Below, in pieces: positions 14,604-22,956 of a stretch of 43,842 nt of DNA. Location of the stretch: contig NZ_JAFBID010000052.1 of the NCBI RefSeq assembly GCF_016811235.1, positions 1-43,842 of the forward strand, in the 5' to 3' direction. The DNA comes from Microvirga arabica (GTDB lineage Bacteria > Pseudomonadota > Alphaproteobacteria > Rhizobiales > Beijerinckiaceae). Under the pieces are notes generated by a model that was not told where the DNA came from, did no database searches, and worked only from the letters and a program-made list of their open reading frames with translations. The position numbers and the translations under genes were made by a program. How positions within the stretch are numbered: position 1 is the first letter of the stretch; every line of letters begins with the position of its first letter.

Positions 14604-15866
14604 TCAGCTCGTGAAGAACTGCTGCGTGCCGTGCGCCTCGATGGCACCCGCAAGCCGCGAGAGCGCATGCACGTAGGCGGCACTACGCAAGGTAATACCC
14701 TTGTCCCGGGCGAGAGCCCAGATGGCGTCCCCTTCCCGCTCCATCATCGACTTCAGCCGCGCATGCACGTCCTCGACGGGCCAGTAGAAGCCCTGCCGGT
14801 TCTGCACCCATTCGAAGTACGAGACGGTGACACCGCCCGCGTTTGCCAGAATGTCTGGCAGAACGACGATGTTCTTGGCGGCCAGGATTGCGTCGGCTTC
14901 GGGCGTGACCGGGCCATTGGCGAGTTCGAGGACGACACGGGCCTTCACGCCGGCGGCGTTGCCCTCGTGGATCATGTCCTCCAAGGCAGCCGGAACGAGC
15001 AGTTCGCAATCAACCGAGACGATCTCGTCGGCAGGAAGAGCGGAGATGCCGTGCGTTCCGGCAAGGCTCGCGACCGATCCCTGCTTCTTGGTGGCCATCA
15101 ACTTCTCGATATCGAGCCCGGATGGGCAATGGATCGCACCCTTGGAGTCCGAGACCGCCACGATGCTGTACCCGTCGCCGGCAAGCAGCCGCGCGATGTG
15201 CTGGCCGGCATTGCCGAAGCCCTGGATCGCCACCCTTGCTCCCGGCTCCAGCCCAAGCTGCCGGGCCAAGCGCTGCACAAGATAGTAGCCGCCGCGGGCG
15301 GTCGCGTCGTCACGCCCGAGGGAGCCGCCAAGCGCGATGGGCTTGCCGGTGATCACCGCCGGCGTCGCCTCGCCCACGATGGAAGCGTACTCGTCGGCCA
15401 TCCAGCCCATGATCATCGAATTGGTGTAGACGTCCGGCGCCGGGATGTCCCGGTCAGGCCCGATGATCTTGGAGAAGGCCTGAACGTAGGCGCGCGAAAG
15501 GCGCTCCAGTTCGGCTTTCGAGAGGGTGTGGGGATCGACCTGCACGGCGCCCTTGCCGCCGCCATACGGCAGGTTCATCACTGCGCACTTGAAGGTCATC
15601 CAGAAAGCGAGCGTCTCCACCTCCTCCATGGTCGAGGCCATGTGGAAGCGGATGCCACCCTTGGTCGGGCCGCGGGTGTCGTCATAGCGGCAGCGCCAGG
15701 CCATGAAGGATTTGCGCGAGCCGTCGTCCATGCGGATCATCAGGCGGACCTTCGTGGTCTCGCGCGGGTACTTCAACTTTTCGAGAACGTCCGCGTCGAG
15801 GTCGAGGTGCCGGGCTGCTTCATCAAGGCGTGTCAGGGCCTGGTCCAGCATGGAGGCTGCATGCAA
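14604..15866 (-). CDS. gdhA: Glu/Leu/Phe/Val dehydrogenase (glutamate dehydrogenase type)
   Basis: A 420-residue amino-acid dehydrogenase that interconverts glutamate and 2-oxoglutarate plus ammonia with NAD(P). The dimer-domain motif is GPTKGGIRFH, with the catalytic-Lys region MTFKCAVMNLPYGGGKGAV (K105). The Rossmann motif GFGNAG is at 216-221. The length matches hexameric GDH of the NAD type. The TTG at 15866 has AGGAG nine bases upstream, whereas the ATG at 15851 has no Shine-Dalgarno at proper spacing. The Leu/Phe/Val specificities are possible alternatives. Confidence 0.93.
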   Translation of the reverse strand: MHAASMLDQALTRLDEAARHLDLDADVLEKLKYPRETTKVRLMIRMDDGSRKSFMAWRCRYDDTRGPTKGGIRFHMASTMEEVETLAFWMTFKCAVMNLPYGGGKGAVQVDPHTLSKAELERLSRAYVQAFSKIIGPDRDIPAPDVYTNSMIMGWMADEYASIVGEATPAVITGKPIALGGSLGRDDATARGGYYLVQRLARQLGLEPGARVAIQGFGNAGQHIARLLAGDGYSIVAVSDSKGAIHCPSGLDIEKLMATKKQGSVASLAGTHGISALPADEIVSVDCELLVPAALEDMIHEGNAAGVKARVVLELANGPVTPEADAILAAKNIVVLPDILANAGGVTVSYFEWVQNRQGFYWPVEDVHARLKSMMEREGDAIWALARDKGITLRSAAYVHALSRLAGAIEAHGTQQFFTS

Positions 15867-16331
15867 TTGATCTTACTCCTGTGTCGGTGATGCAGATAAG
15901 GTAGGTAGCCGTCAGAAAGCCTTAATGGCGACTTCCGCTGCGGAGTGCAACATCTCGGGGAAGACTGCGTTGATCCGGAACATGCGCATCCGGCCACTGT
16001 CCTAGCAGGGTCCGTACCCCTTCCCGCAAGCGCCTGCGTCGCCCGCAGGCTTGCATTCGCAGGTAATGGGGCTATCTTGTAAGTGTCATGATTAAGCTCG
16101 TGAAAAATCTTTGCTTTTTGGCGCACGCGGGCTGCCTCAAAGCAGGCAGGTAAGCCCCAGGAGCCGGTTGACCCGCCGTGGTTGCCAAAGCTCTGGGGCA
16201 TGAACTCTCTGTCTCATCATCATTGAGCCGCTGCATGTGCCACCCGGCATGTGTCGGTCTCTTATGGCTGCCAGTCACCCTGCAGGAGGGCGTTCGCCCT
16301 CAGTAGGACAACCGGCTTGAGGAGGTTTTCC
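15867..16331. other. 465-base divergent spacer with two hairpin elements
   Basis: This spacer lies between gdhA (minus) and the first Rnk-like gene (plus). It contains a strong hairpin at 16026-16054 and, at 16122-16167, an element that resembles 27657-27700 (about three quarters identical over 44 bases, my hand alignment). No coding sequence is recognised. GAGGAGG near its end is the ribosome binding site of the next gene. Confidence 0.5.
16026..16054. repeat. Strong inverted repeat
   Basis: GCAAGCGCCTGCG (16026-16038) pairs with CGCAGGCTTGC (16044-16054) with one bulged G and a 5-base loop. There is no T-run on the plus side. Possibly a small RNA or mRNA-leader structure; function unknown. 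Confidence 0.6.
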
Positions 16332-16781
16332 ATGAACGCGCAGCACGATCTTCCCCCGATCATCCTCGCGGCCAACGACTACAACCGCCTGCTGTTCACC
16401 GCGATGATCCGGCAGAAGCACAGCCGCCGGACACCTGACTTCCTGCTCACCGAACTGCGTCGGGCAGAGGTTTGTCACCCGGCGGCACTGCCGGAGGATG
16501 TCGTCTCCACAAACTGCCGCGTGATCTATCGCATCGACGACGAGCCGAAATCGCGTGCGCATCTGCTCGTTCATCCCGACGAGCTGATCTGGCCTGGTGC
16601 CGAAGTCTCAGTCGCAACGCCGCTCGGTACCGCTCTTCTCGGCCTGCGGGTCGGTGATCGCATGCCGTTCCAGGACGACGATGGCCAGACCCACGAGGTA
16701 TTCGTGGAGGGCATCGGCCTCCGGTTCCTGGACGACGGTCCGCTTGTAACCCGCAATCCTGGCGGCATCACGTGGGCTTGA
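16332..16781 (+). CDS. Rnk/GreA C-terminal-domain protein, copy 1 (149 aa)
   Basis: Rnk-type regulator: a short N-terminal helical part (residues ~1-50) followed by the GreA/GreB C-terminal FKBP-like fold (about 55-145, with WPGAEVSVATPLGTALLGLR). Such proteins interact with RNA polymerase or nucleoside diphosphate kinase regulation; they lack the long GreA coiled coil, so they do not cleave RNA. The ATG at 16332 is preceded by GAGGAGG. The next gene, another Rnk-like protein, begins 17 bases after the stop. The C-terminal ~25 residues extend beyond the other copies. Confidence 0.85.
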   Translation: MNAQHDLPPIILAANDYNRLLFTAMIRQKHSRRTPDFLLTELRRAEVCHPAALPEDVVSTNCRVIYRIDDEPKSRAHLLVHPDELIWPGAEVSVATPLGTALLGLRVGDRMPFQDDDGQTHEVFVEGIGLRFLDDGPLVTRNPGGITWA

Positions 16782-16798
16782 GGCAAATGGAGGACATC

Positions 16799-17236
16799 AT
16801 GATCAAACAAGAGAATCTTCCACCTGTGACGATCTCGGCGGGCGATTACGACCGTCTCGCGTTTCTCGCATCGTTCGGCTTGAACTTCCAGCAGGACCGC
16901 CCCGCAGCGGCGATGCTGGCCAACGAGTTGATCCGGGCGACAATCCTGACGCCCGGTGACATTCCACCATCGGTGGCCACGATGCACTCGCGGCTCGAAT
17001 TCCGCGATGACGTCACCTGGGATGTCCGATGCGCCACACTGGTCTATCCCGACGAAGACGATGGCGAGCCGGATCGGGTCTCGGTGCTGTCGCCGGAAGG
17101 CGCAGCGCTGATCGGCCTTGGCGAGGGCCAGTCGATCACATGGCGAACCCCGAAGGGATGGCGCAGCCTGACGCTCCTGCACGTCCTCTACCAGCCGCGT
17201 GGACGCTTCGTTGAGCCATGGAGGGAACTGTCATGA
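16799..17236 (+). CDS. Rnk/GreA C-terminal-domain protein, copy 2 (145 aa)
   Basis: Same family as the adjacent gene; core motif DRVSVLSPEGAALIGLGEGQ, preceded by RCATLVYPDEDD. It diverges strongly from copy 1, so this is an old duplication rather than a recent one. The start at 16799 has GGAGG five bases upstream; the frame is open nine more codons. A 38-aa membrane ORF overlaps its stop codon. Confidence 0.87.
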   Translation: MIKQENLPPVTISAGDYDRLAFLASFGLNFQQDRPAAAMLANELIRATILTPGDIPPSVATMHSRLEFRDDVTWDVRCATLVYPDEDDGEPDRVSVLSPEGAALIGLGEGQSITWRTPKGWRSLTLLHVLYQPRGRFVEPWRELS

Positions 17237-17349
17237 TGGACCAGGAGCTTGCTTCCGTCGTGCTCATCCTGGCTTGCTACCTGATCTACCGGGTAGCCAT
17301 TCACTCAGGAATCCAACACCCTCGTGACGAACGCAAGGTTCGAAAGTGA
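17233..17349 (+). CDS. Tiny membrane protein (38 aa)
   Basis: Starts inside the stop codon of the Rnk-like gene (TCATGATGG), with GGAGGG seven bases upstream, so translation is probably coupled. The product has one hydrophobic helix (LASVVLILACYLIYRVAI) followed by a basic, polar tail. Unrecognised. The strong ribosome binding site and coupling favour real expression. Confidence 0.6.
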   Translation: MMDQELASVVLILACYLIYRVAIHSGIQHPRDERKVRK

Positions 17350-17499
17350 ATGTTCGGCGGTCGACCCGGAACCACGTCACAATCGGCGGCAGGACGGCTC
17401 CAGATGACCTGGGCCGTCAGCTCTCGGAACAGTGGCTGACGTTCACGGCTAACGGGTGACGGCGGCTTGCATCATCGCACGCTGAGGCAGGAGGATCAG

Positions 17500-17679
17500 G
17501 TGAACAGAGCGTGTTCGGGCAGTCTGCCCAACAGGAGCATGATCGGAGCCCAGCGGGAGCCAGTGCCTCGCTGCCTTCGTGCCCCGGAGCCGGCGATGGA
17601 ACGGCTGATGCGCTCGGTGGTCTGGGGGCTCCTGCTGCTCGGAACAGTTGCGGGCCTTTGCGAATACTGGCTCCACTGA
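17500..17679 (+). CDS. Small single-pass membrane protein (59 aa)
   Basis: GTG start at 17500 with GGCAGGAGG in front. The first ~35 residues are basic and polar, then a C-terminal hydrophobic segment (SVVWGLLLLGTVAGL). It ends just before the convergent K+/H+ antiporter gene. Unrecognised; moderate confidence that it is translated. Confidence 0.5.
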   Translation: MNRACSGSLPNRSMIGAQREPVPRCLRAPEPAMERLMRSVVWGLLLLGTVAGLCEYWLH

Positions 17680-17705
17680 GCGGACGCAAAGCCTGATGCA
17701 CGGAA

Positions 17706-19571
17706 TTAAACGCTGCGGCTGTCCTCGGCTCTCGGGGAAGTTGGGGACGCCGGCTCCATAGGTTCTGCATGAGTACGCCGCGTTCGCCACCAGGCACGGG
17801 CGGCTGCCTTGAGATCATGCCAGTTGAGAAAGAACGGCCAGTTCAACCGGGGTTCGTCGTCGCTGCCGAGGTGCAGACCTACCACCCTCGGCAGTCCTGA
17901 TCCGTCGATCTCTCGCACGATCAGATCGATGCCGCCGAGGCCGACCCTGTCGCCGATCTCAACATGGCCGGCCAGTCTGCGCCGGATGAACTCGCCGACA
18001 GACATGTCCGGATCGCGCGGCAGCGGCATGTCATAGCTCCGCGCGACAAGCCCAATGGGCTGCTGCGGATCAAGTGTGAACTGCCCGAAGAACAACGGGT
18101 CCTCGGGCGGGATAGGAACTGGGCTCGCAAACAGCCGGTCGAGCAGCGGCATAAGGCGCGGGGCCGCGAAGATGCAGACATAATCTCCGGACTGAATCCG
18201 CCCCGCATCGTGAAGGCGCATGGAGTTACCCTCCCTGATGATCAGCGAGGGACGTGCCCACCGGGGTAGGCGCTGGCCCTGGGCGACCGGGCTATCCGGA
18301 ACAATGTGGTAAACCGCCAGCTCGTGCCGCGCCGTGCCCGGCAGCTCCAACTGGATCTTCTCCAGCGGCCCGAGGGCGGGCGGAACCACGACGCCGAGGC
18401 GACTGGCCACAGGCCTAAGGGACCACCCCTGCAGGGCCAAGGACGTCAGCACTACGAGAAACGTGACGTTGAAGAAGGTCTGCCCGTTCGGAAGCCCTCC
18501 GATGATCGGCAGAAGGGCCAGCAGGATCGACACCGCCCCGCGCAGGCCCACCCAGCCGATGAAGGCGATCTCCTGCTGACGGAGGCGGAAGGGCAGAAGG
18601 CACAGCCACACCGCCACCGGACGGGCAAAGAACATCAGGACGACGGCAATGCCGATCCCCGGCACCACGGCTTGCGGGAACTGCGACGGGGTCGCGAAGA
18701 GGCCCAGCAGCAGGAACATGACGATCTGGCAGAGCCAGGTGAGTCCGTCCATGAACCGCCGCAGCGAGGCCATGCCCCGTGCGGGCGCGTTGCCGGCGAT
18801 CAGACCGGCGACGTAAACGGCGAGAAAGCCGCTGCCGCCCACCAGCCCGGTGGCCGCAAACGTCAGAAGGGCAGCCCCGATGGTGACCACCGCATAGAGG
18901 CCTGCCTCCAGGTTGAGCTTGTTGATCCCTGCGGCCATAACGAGGCCGCCGCCGACGCCAAGCGCCAATCCAAGGCCCATCTGCTCGCCCACCTGCCAAG
19001 CGAACTCCCATGACAGCCCAGCCGCGCCCTTGCTCGCCACCAATAAGTCGACCAGGGCCGTCGTGAGCAGGATGGCGATGGGATCGTTCGAGCTCGACTC
19101 CACCTCGAGGATCGACCGGACGCGGTCCCGAATGGTGACGCCGCCGACACGTAGAAGGAAGAACACCGCGGCAGCGTCGGTCGAGCCGATGATCGAGCCG
19201 AGCAGGAAGCCTTCAAGGTATGAGAGACCGAACAGGAAATGGGCCGCAACGCCGACAAGGGCGGCCGTGGCGACGACACCCACCGTCGCTAGAAGGAGCG
19301 CGGGAGCCGCGGCGCTGCGCAGGGACTTGAATCGTGTGTTGAAGCCGCTGTCGAACAGGATGACGGCAAGCGCCAAGCTCCCGATGAAGTATGCTACCGA
19401 GGCGTCGCTGAATTGGAGACCACCCGGGCCGTCCTCGCCGGCCAGGAGGCCGATGACAAGGAAGACGAGGAGCAAGGGCGCGCCAATCCGGAAGGCGACG
19501 AGGCTGGTGACCGCGGAGATCACGATCAGCCCAGCCCCGACCAGGATCGCCAGAAACATCGCATCGAACAT
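17706..19571 (-). CDS. CPA1-type K+/H+ antiporter, NhaP2/CvrA-like
   Basis: A 621-residue inner-membrane cation/proton antiporter. About 12 transmembrane helices (residues ~1-400) carry the ion-site motifs STDAAAVFF and SSSNDPIAILL and the family motif VGLRGAVSILLALLP. After ~400, a cytosolic TrkA-C-like domain (LPRWARPSLIIREGNSMRL) and a CorC/HlyC-type domain follow, the NhaP2 arrangement. It probably extrudes K+ or Na+ in exchange for H+, with gating by cytosolic domains. It lies 73 bases downstream of hemD on the same strand and may be read from the spe operon. Confidence 0.92.
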   Translation of the reverse strand: MFDAMFLAILVGAGLIVISAVTSLVAFRIGAPLLLVFLVIGLLAGEDGPGGLQFSDASVAYFIGSLALAVILFDSGFNTRFKSLRSAAAPALLLATVGVVATAALVGVAAHFLFGLSYLEGFLLGSIIGSTDAAAVFFLLRVGGVTIRDRVRSILEVESSSNDPIAILLTTALVDLLVASKGAAGLSWEFAWQVGEQMGLGLALGVGGGLVMAAGINKLNLEAGLYAVVTIGAALLTFAATGLVGGSGFLAVYVAGLIAGNAPARGMASLRRFMDGLTWLCQIVMFLLLGLFATPSQFPQAVVPGIGIAVVLMFFARPVAVWLCLLPFRLRQQEIAFIGWVGLRGAVSILLALLPIIGGLPNGQTFFNVTFLVVLTSLALQGWSLRPVASRLGVVVPPALGPLEKIQLELPGTARHELAVYHIVPDSPVAQGQRLPRWARPSLIIREGNSMRLHDAGRIQSGDYVCIFAAPRLMPLLDRLFASPVPIPPEDPLFFGQFTLDPQQPIGLVARSYDMPLPRDPDMSVGEFIRRRLAGHVEIGDRVGLGGIDLIVREIDGSGLPRVVGLHLGSDDEPRLNWPFFLNWHDLKAAARAWWRTRRTHAEPMEPASPTSPRAEDSRSV

Positions 19572-19644
19572 GGGGGCCGGACCTCTCGTTCCTATCGGGA
19601 GAACCCGACATCAGGCCGGGCAGTGGCGACAAAACGATGGCGCG

Positions 19645-20370
19645 TCAGGCGTCTTGCGTTGTTAAGCGCAGAATGGCATCGAGGACGCCATCCAGGCTCG
19701 GGGATGCGGCCACCACTACTTGTCGGAAACCGGCTGGCCGGAGCGCCTCCGCCACCTTGCGGCTGATCGCGACGGCCGTCATGCGGCCGCAGGCATCCAC
19801 GATTCCGGCTGCGATGACCAGGCTGCAGAACACGGCCGCCGTACGGGCCGACAGAAACATGGCGGCATCGAACCCGTCGTGGCCGATCTCTCGCATGACC
19901 CCTGCGTTCATGCGCTCGACCGCGACCGCGCGGTAAACGACCACCCGGTCAACCGTGAAACCGGCGGGCGCGAGGCCCGTTCCGAGGTCGAGGCTGACGT
20001 CGAAGCCGCTGAGGTGGAGCAGCCGCCCCGCCTGCGGATCGGCGTGCTGCCGGACGTGGGCGATGAGACTCACTGCGGTTCCGCCCGCGGCATCGACGTC
20101 CGAGAAGCCAGCAGCTTGGAGCGGCGCAGCTGTGGCCGGCCCGACCGCAAAGACGGGAAGATCCCGACGAACACCGGGCATCCGGAGCAATTCCCGCGAG
20201 GCGTTGGCGGACGTGACCAGGAGCGCTGCTCTGCCCGTAAGGACGCTGGGATCCCAAGGGGCTGGAACGATCCTCAGCAGCGGTTCGCCAAGCCACTCGA
20301 CGCCATGGGCTGAGAGAACAGCCCCAAGCTCCTCGGATTGCCCCGCTGGGCGCGTGAGCAGAATCCGCAT
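19645..20370 (-). CDS. hemD: Uroporphyrinogen-III synthase family protein
   Basis: A 241-residue HemD-like protein; HemD cyclises hydroxymethylbilane to uroporphyrinogen III on the heme/cobalamin route. It shows the two-lobe pattern of the family: LLTRPAGQSEELG at the N-terminus, VTSANASRELL and FAVGPATAAPLQAAGF in the first half, and the C-terminal half with FLSARTAAVFCSLV and AISRKVAEALRPAG. The ATG overlaps the stop codon of the upstream Rnk-like gene by one base (TGATG), so the two are coupled. HemD families diverge widely, and this may be a paralogue rather than the housekeeping copy. Confidence 0.85.
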   Translation of the reverse strand: MRILLTRPAGQSEELGAVLSAHGVEWLGEPLLRIVPAPWDPSVLTGRAALLVTSANASRELLRMPGVRRDLPVFAVGPATAAPLQAAGFSDVDAAGGTAVSLIAHVRQHADPQAGRLLHLSGFDVSLDLGTGLAPAGFTVDRVVVYRAVAVERMNAGVMREIGHDGFDAAMFLSARTAAVFCSLVIAAGIVDACGRMTAVAISRKVAEALRPAGFRQVVVAASPSLDGVLDAILRLTTQDA

Positions 20371-20831
20371 CAGGTCCACCGGGTGCCCGTGCCATCCGGC
20401 GGCGCGGTCCCGAAGGGCACGAAGGCTCCGGTCACCCGCGGCCCGACCGCTTCGACCTCGACACAGGCATCTGAGGCCAGGGCTGAACCGATCACGGGTA
20501 TCCGGTGGCCGGCACGCAGCCCAAGAAGGGACAACCCGACCGGGCTCAGAACCGACAGTTCGGCCGGCGGCCACATGTGGTCGTCCGGGTGGATCAGCAT
20601 GCGTTTGTCCGGCGTGTCTTGACCGCCCATCCGGTATGTCACGAACGTGTCCAGCGTCACGACATCGGCCGGGAGCTCGTCCGCAGTGCACACGGTCGCC
20701 CGGTGCAGTTCCTGCAGGAGCGGTGCAGCGAGCGGATGGCATTGCTCGGCCAGTTCCCGTGCCGTCCGCATCAGGCGGCTGTAGTCCCGGGCTGGCACAG
20801 TGATCGGGGGAAGTTTCAGGAAGTCATTCAT
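20370..20831 (-). CDS. Rnk/GreA C-terminal-domain protein, copy 3 (153 aa)
   Basis: Third Rnk-like gene. N-terminal helix region with ARDYSRLMRTARELAEQ, then the GreA-C core (PPAELSVLSPVGLSLLGLRAGH). Its start overlaps the end of ridA by eight bases and its stop overlaps the start of hemD by one. It is embedded in a polyamine/heme operon, which is unusual for Rnk. Confidence 0.87.
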   Translation of the reverse strand: MNDFLKLPPITVPARDYSRLMRTARELAEQCHPLAAPLLQELHRATVCTADELPADVVTLDTFVTYRMGGQDTPDKRMLIHPDDHMWPPAELSVLSPVGLSLLGLRAGHRIPVIGSALASDACVEVEAVGPRVTGAFVPFGTAPPDGTGTRWT

Positions 20832-21342
20832 GACGGGCCTCCTTCGTCAGCCAGCTCGAATTCTGGGTATCGAGGTTCAGTTCACTCGCCAGGCGTCCGT
20901 CCGCGGGAAGCGGGCAGCCTGGCGGAAGGATGGCCGTTGCCGCGATCTCCACGATGGCGGCCGGCTCGACCAGTCCCGTGACCTCCACCAGCACCATCGC
21001 CGGATAATGGCGGCCCATGATCTCGCGGTAGACCAGACCGAGTTCCCGGAGCATGGCCCGGTAGTGATCGATGTCGAGCACGTACCAGGTCATCTGGGCG
21101 ATATGTTCAGGCGCCCCGCCTGCCTCAGCAAGGACTGTCCGGAGATTCCGCAAAGCCTGACGGGCCTGAGGAACAAGCCCGACGGTCGTTACCCTTCCCG
21201 CATTGTCGGTGGCGATCTGCCCCCCAATGAACACGAAGGTGCCCGTGCCGGCCATTGCATGCGAATAGCCGCGTGGACTCGGCCACTTGGGCGGATTGAT
21301 CTCGCGCAGCGGGGTCGTCATAGGCGGTGGAACGATAGTCAT
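20824..21342 (-). CDS. RidA/YjgF family protein with C-terminal extension
   Basis: A 172-residue RidA-superfamily member; RidA deaminates reactive enamine/imine intermediates. The core covers about residues 12-140 (GGQIATDNAGRVT, QARQALRNLRTVLAEAG, and the YPAMVLVEVTGLVEP segment with VEIAATAI). The canonical IEIEAIA Arg region is altered, so the substrate may differ. About 30 further residues at the C-terminus are not part of the fold. AGGAGG sits at good spacing before the ATG at 21342. Confidence 0.88.
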   Translation of the reverse strand: MTIVPPPMTTPLREINPPKWPSPRGYSHAMAGTGTFVFIGGQIATDNAGRVTTVGLVPQARQALRNLRTVLAEAGGAPEHIAQMTWYVLDIDHYRAMLRELGLVYREIMGRHYPAMVLVEVTGLVEPAAIVEIAATAILPPGCPLPADGRLASELNLDTQNSSWLTKEARHE

Positions 21343-21449
21343 GGTGTCCTCCTGTATGGCTCCGCAGCAAGGGCGGAGCCATGATGATCTGAAACGAAGG
21401 CTGGTGAGGGTCCCCGGGGCGGTGCCAGATCGGCAGCCGTCCGCGGGGC

Positions 21450-22334
21450 TCAAGTTCCTGTTTGCAGGAACTCCACCGGCATCGGATCGTCGCTCCGGAA
21501 GGACGGCTCGAACGAGGGAGCAAGGGTGAACGCCGCCCGGTGCACCTCCGGCGTGTAGTAGAGCGTCTGGCCTTCCAGCGGGCCGAAGCGCTCGCGAAGG
21601 ACCTTGCAGGGTGGACGCAATGCATCGCGGGATTCACCGGCCGCGACGAGCGCCAGCATGCCGCCGGCATAAGTCGGGACCGGTGCCAGGTAGGGCCGCA
21701 CTCCGGCAAAGGAGCCAGCTAACCGTCCGCACACGTCCTCCAGTTCTTTCGGCTGGAAGAACGGAGCACCACTCTGGACCGCAATCATCCCACCGGGACG
21801 AAGGCGGGCCCGGCACGCCCTGTAGAACGCGGCCGTAAACAACGGCTCCCCTGGTCCGATCGGGTCCGTCGAGTCGATGATGATGACGTCAAACTTCTCC
21901 CGGGTTTCCGCGATATAGTGTGTTCCGTCCATCACCAGCACGTTGGCTCGCGGGTCGGCAAAAGCCCCATCCGAGACCTTGGGCAGGTAACGCCGCGACA
22001 GGTCGATGACCTCGCCGTCGAGTTCGACCAGCGTGGCCCGCTCAACGGGATGCTTCAGCACCTCCCTCAGGGTGCCGCCGTCGCCACCGCCGATGATGAG
22101 CACGTTCCGTGCGGAACCATGCGCCACCAATGGAACGTGGGCGATCATCTCGTGATAGATGTGGTTATCACGCTCCGTCAGCTGCACGACGCCGTCGAGC
22201 ACCAGCACCTTGCCGAAGATCGCGTTCTCAAAGATCAGCACGTCCTGGAACTCGGTCCGCCAGTGGTAATGCACCTTCTCGATGGAAAGCGTCTGGGCGT
22301 AATGATCATAAAGTTTTTCCTGAAACCACGTCAT
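21450..22334 (-). CDS. speE: Polyamine aminopropyltransferase (spermidine synthase)
   Basis: A 294-residue SAM-fold enzyme that transfers the aminopropyl group of decarboxylated S-adenosylmethionine to putrescine. Visible motifs: GGGDGGTLREVLKH (nucleotide binding), LVELDGEVIDLSR, and the catalytic-Asp motif IIIDSTDPIGPGEPLF. Length is normal for bacterial SpeE. The start overlaps the end of the AdoMet decarboxylase gene by four bases (ATGA), a typical speD-speE coupling. Confidence 0.96.
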   Translation of the reverse strand: MTWFQEKLYDHYAQTLSIEKVHYHWRTEFQDVLIFENAIFGKVLVLDGVVQLTERDNHIYHEMIAHVPLVAHGSARNVLIIGGGDGGTLREVLKHPVERATLVELDGEVIDLSRRYLPKVSDGAFADPRANVLVMDGTHYIAETREKFDVIIIDSTDPIGPGEPLFTAAFYRACRARLRPGGMIAVQSGAPFFQPKELEDVCGRLAGSFAGVRPYLAPVPTYAGGMLALVAAGESRDALRPPCKVLRERFGPLEGQTLYYTPEVHRAAFTLAPSFEPSFRSDDPMPVEFLQTGT

Positions 22335-22849
22335 AGGATCACCCCCCGCTTGTGCTCGGCGAGCGTCACCATCCCGGGCAGGAACACGCCCTTGAGGACC
22401 TCGATGGCCCTATGGGGCTGCGCGTTCCCACACATGAACACATCGACCGCCGCGTACGAGATTTCGGGCCAAGTGTGAATCGAGATGTGGCTCTCCGCCA
22501 GGATCGCCACGCCGGAGATGCCGCCATTCGGAGAGAAGTTGTGGAGGTCGACGTTCAACAACGTCGCGCCGGCTCGATCAGCAGCATCCCGCAACGCCTG
22601 CTCGACGACAGGCAGGTCATCCAGATTGGATGCATGCCAGAGGTCAACGATCAGGTGCGTTCCGGCAAAAAGTAGCCCATCGCGCTGGATAAAATGGTCG
22701 AGACGGCCGTCATCGGCCGCTTGGTGCGTTGAGGGCAGGATCGCGAGAGGTGTGGCCCGATCAGCATGACGCGAGCGGCCCTCAAAACCGTGCGCCGGCG
22801 GGCGCAGGTCAGGGGTGGCAATCACGCTGAGGCGGTTGGTCTTTTCCAT
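22331..22849 (-). CDS. speD: S-adenosylmethionine decarboxylase proenzyme
   Basis: Provides decarboxylated AdoMet to SpeE. The self-processing site is ILAE119-S120-HISIHTWPE; cleavage there makes the pyruvoyl cofactor. C140 in DVFMCG is the catalytic acid. At 172 residues it is ~45 longer than typical SpeH at the N-terminus. GGAGA sits six bases before the ATG at 22849, so the extension appears genuine. First gene of the speD-speE-ridA-rnk-hemD run; the upstream neighbour is another Rnk-like gene, 107 bases away. Confidence 0.94.
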   Translation of the reverse strand: MEKTNRLSVIATPDLRPPAHGFEGRSRHADRATPLAILPSTHQAADDGRLDHFIQRDGLLFAGTHLIVDLWHASNLDDLPVVEQALRDAADRAGATLLNVDLHNFSPNGGISGVAILAESHISIHTWPEISYAAVDVFMCGNAQPHRAIEVLKGVFLPGMVTLAEHKRGVIL

Positions 22850-22956
22850 TCAGTTCTCCGCTGGCAGGAATTCTGCCGGTTACAAGGCAAGGGTGGACCA
22901 CGCGACCGGGGGCCGCGTGGAGCATCGTTCGTGTGGCGTGCACGGGGCATGTGCGT

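Noticed and set aside
14583..15890. 435-aa plus-strand ORF across gdhA
   Set aside because: It is the antisense shadow of a certain dehydrogenase gene; its protein has no recognisable motifs.
18306..19013. 235-aa plus-strand ORF
   Set aside because: Antisense to the antiporter transmembrane region.
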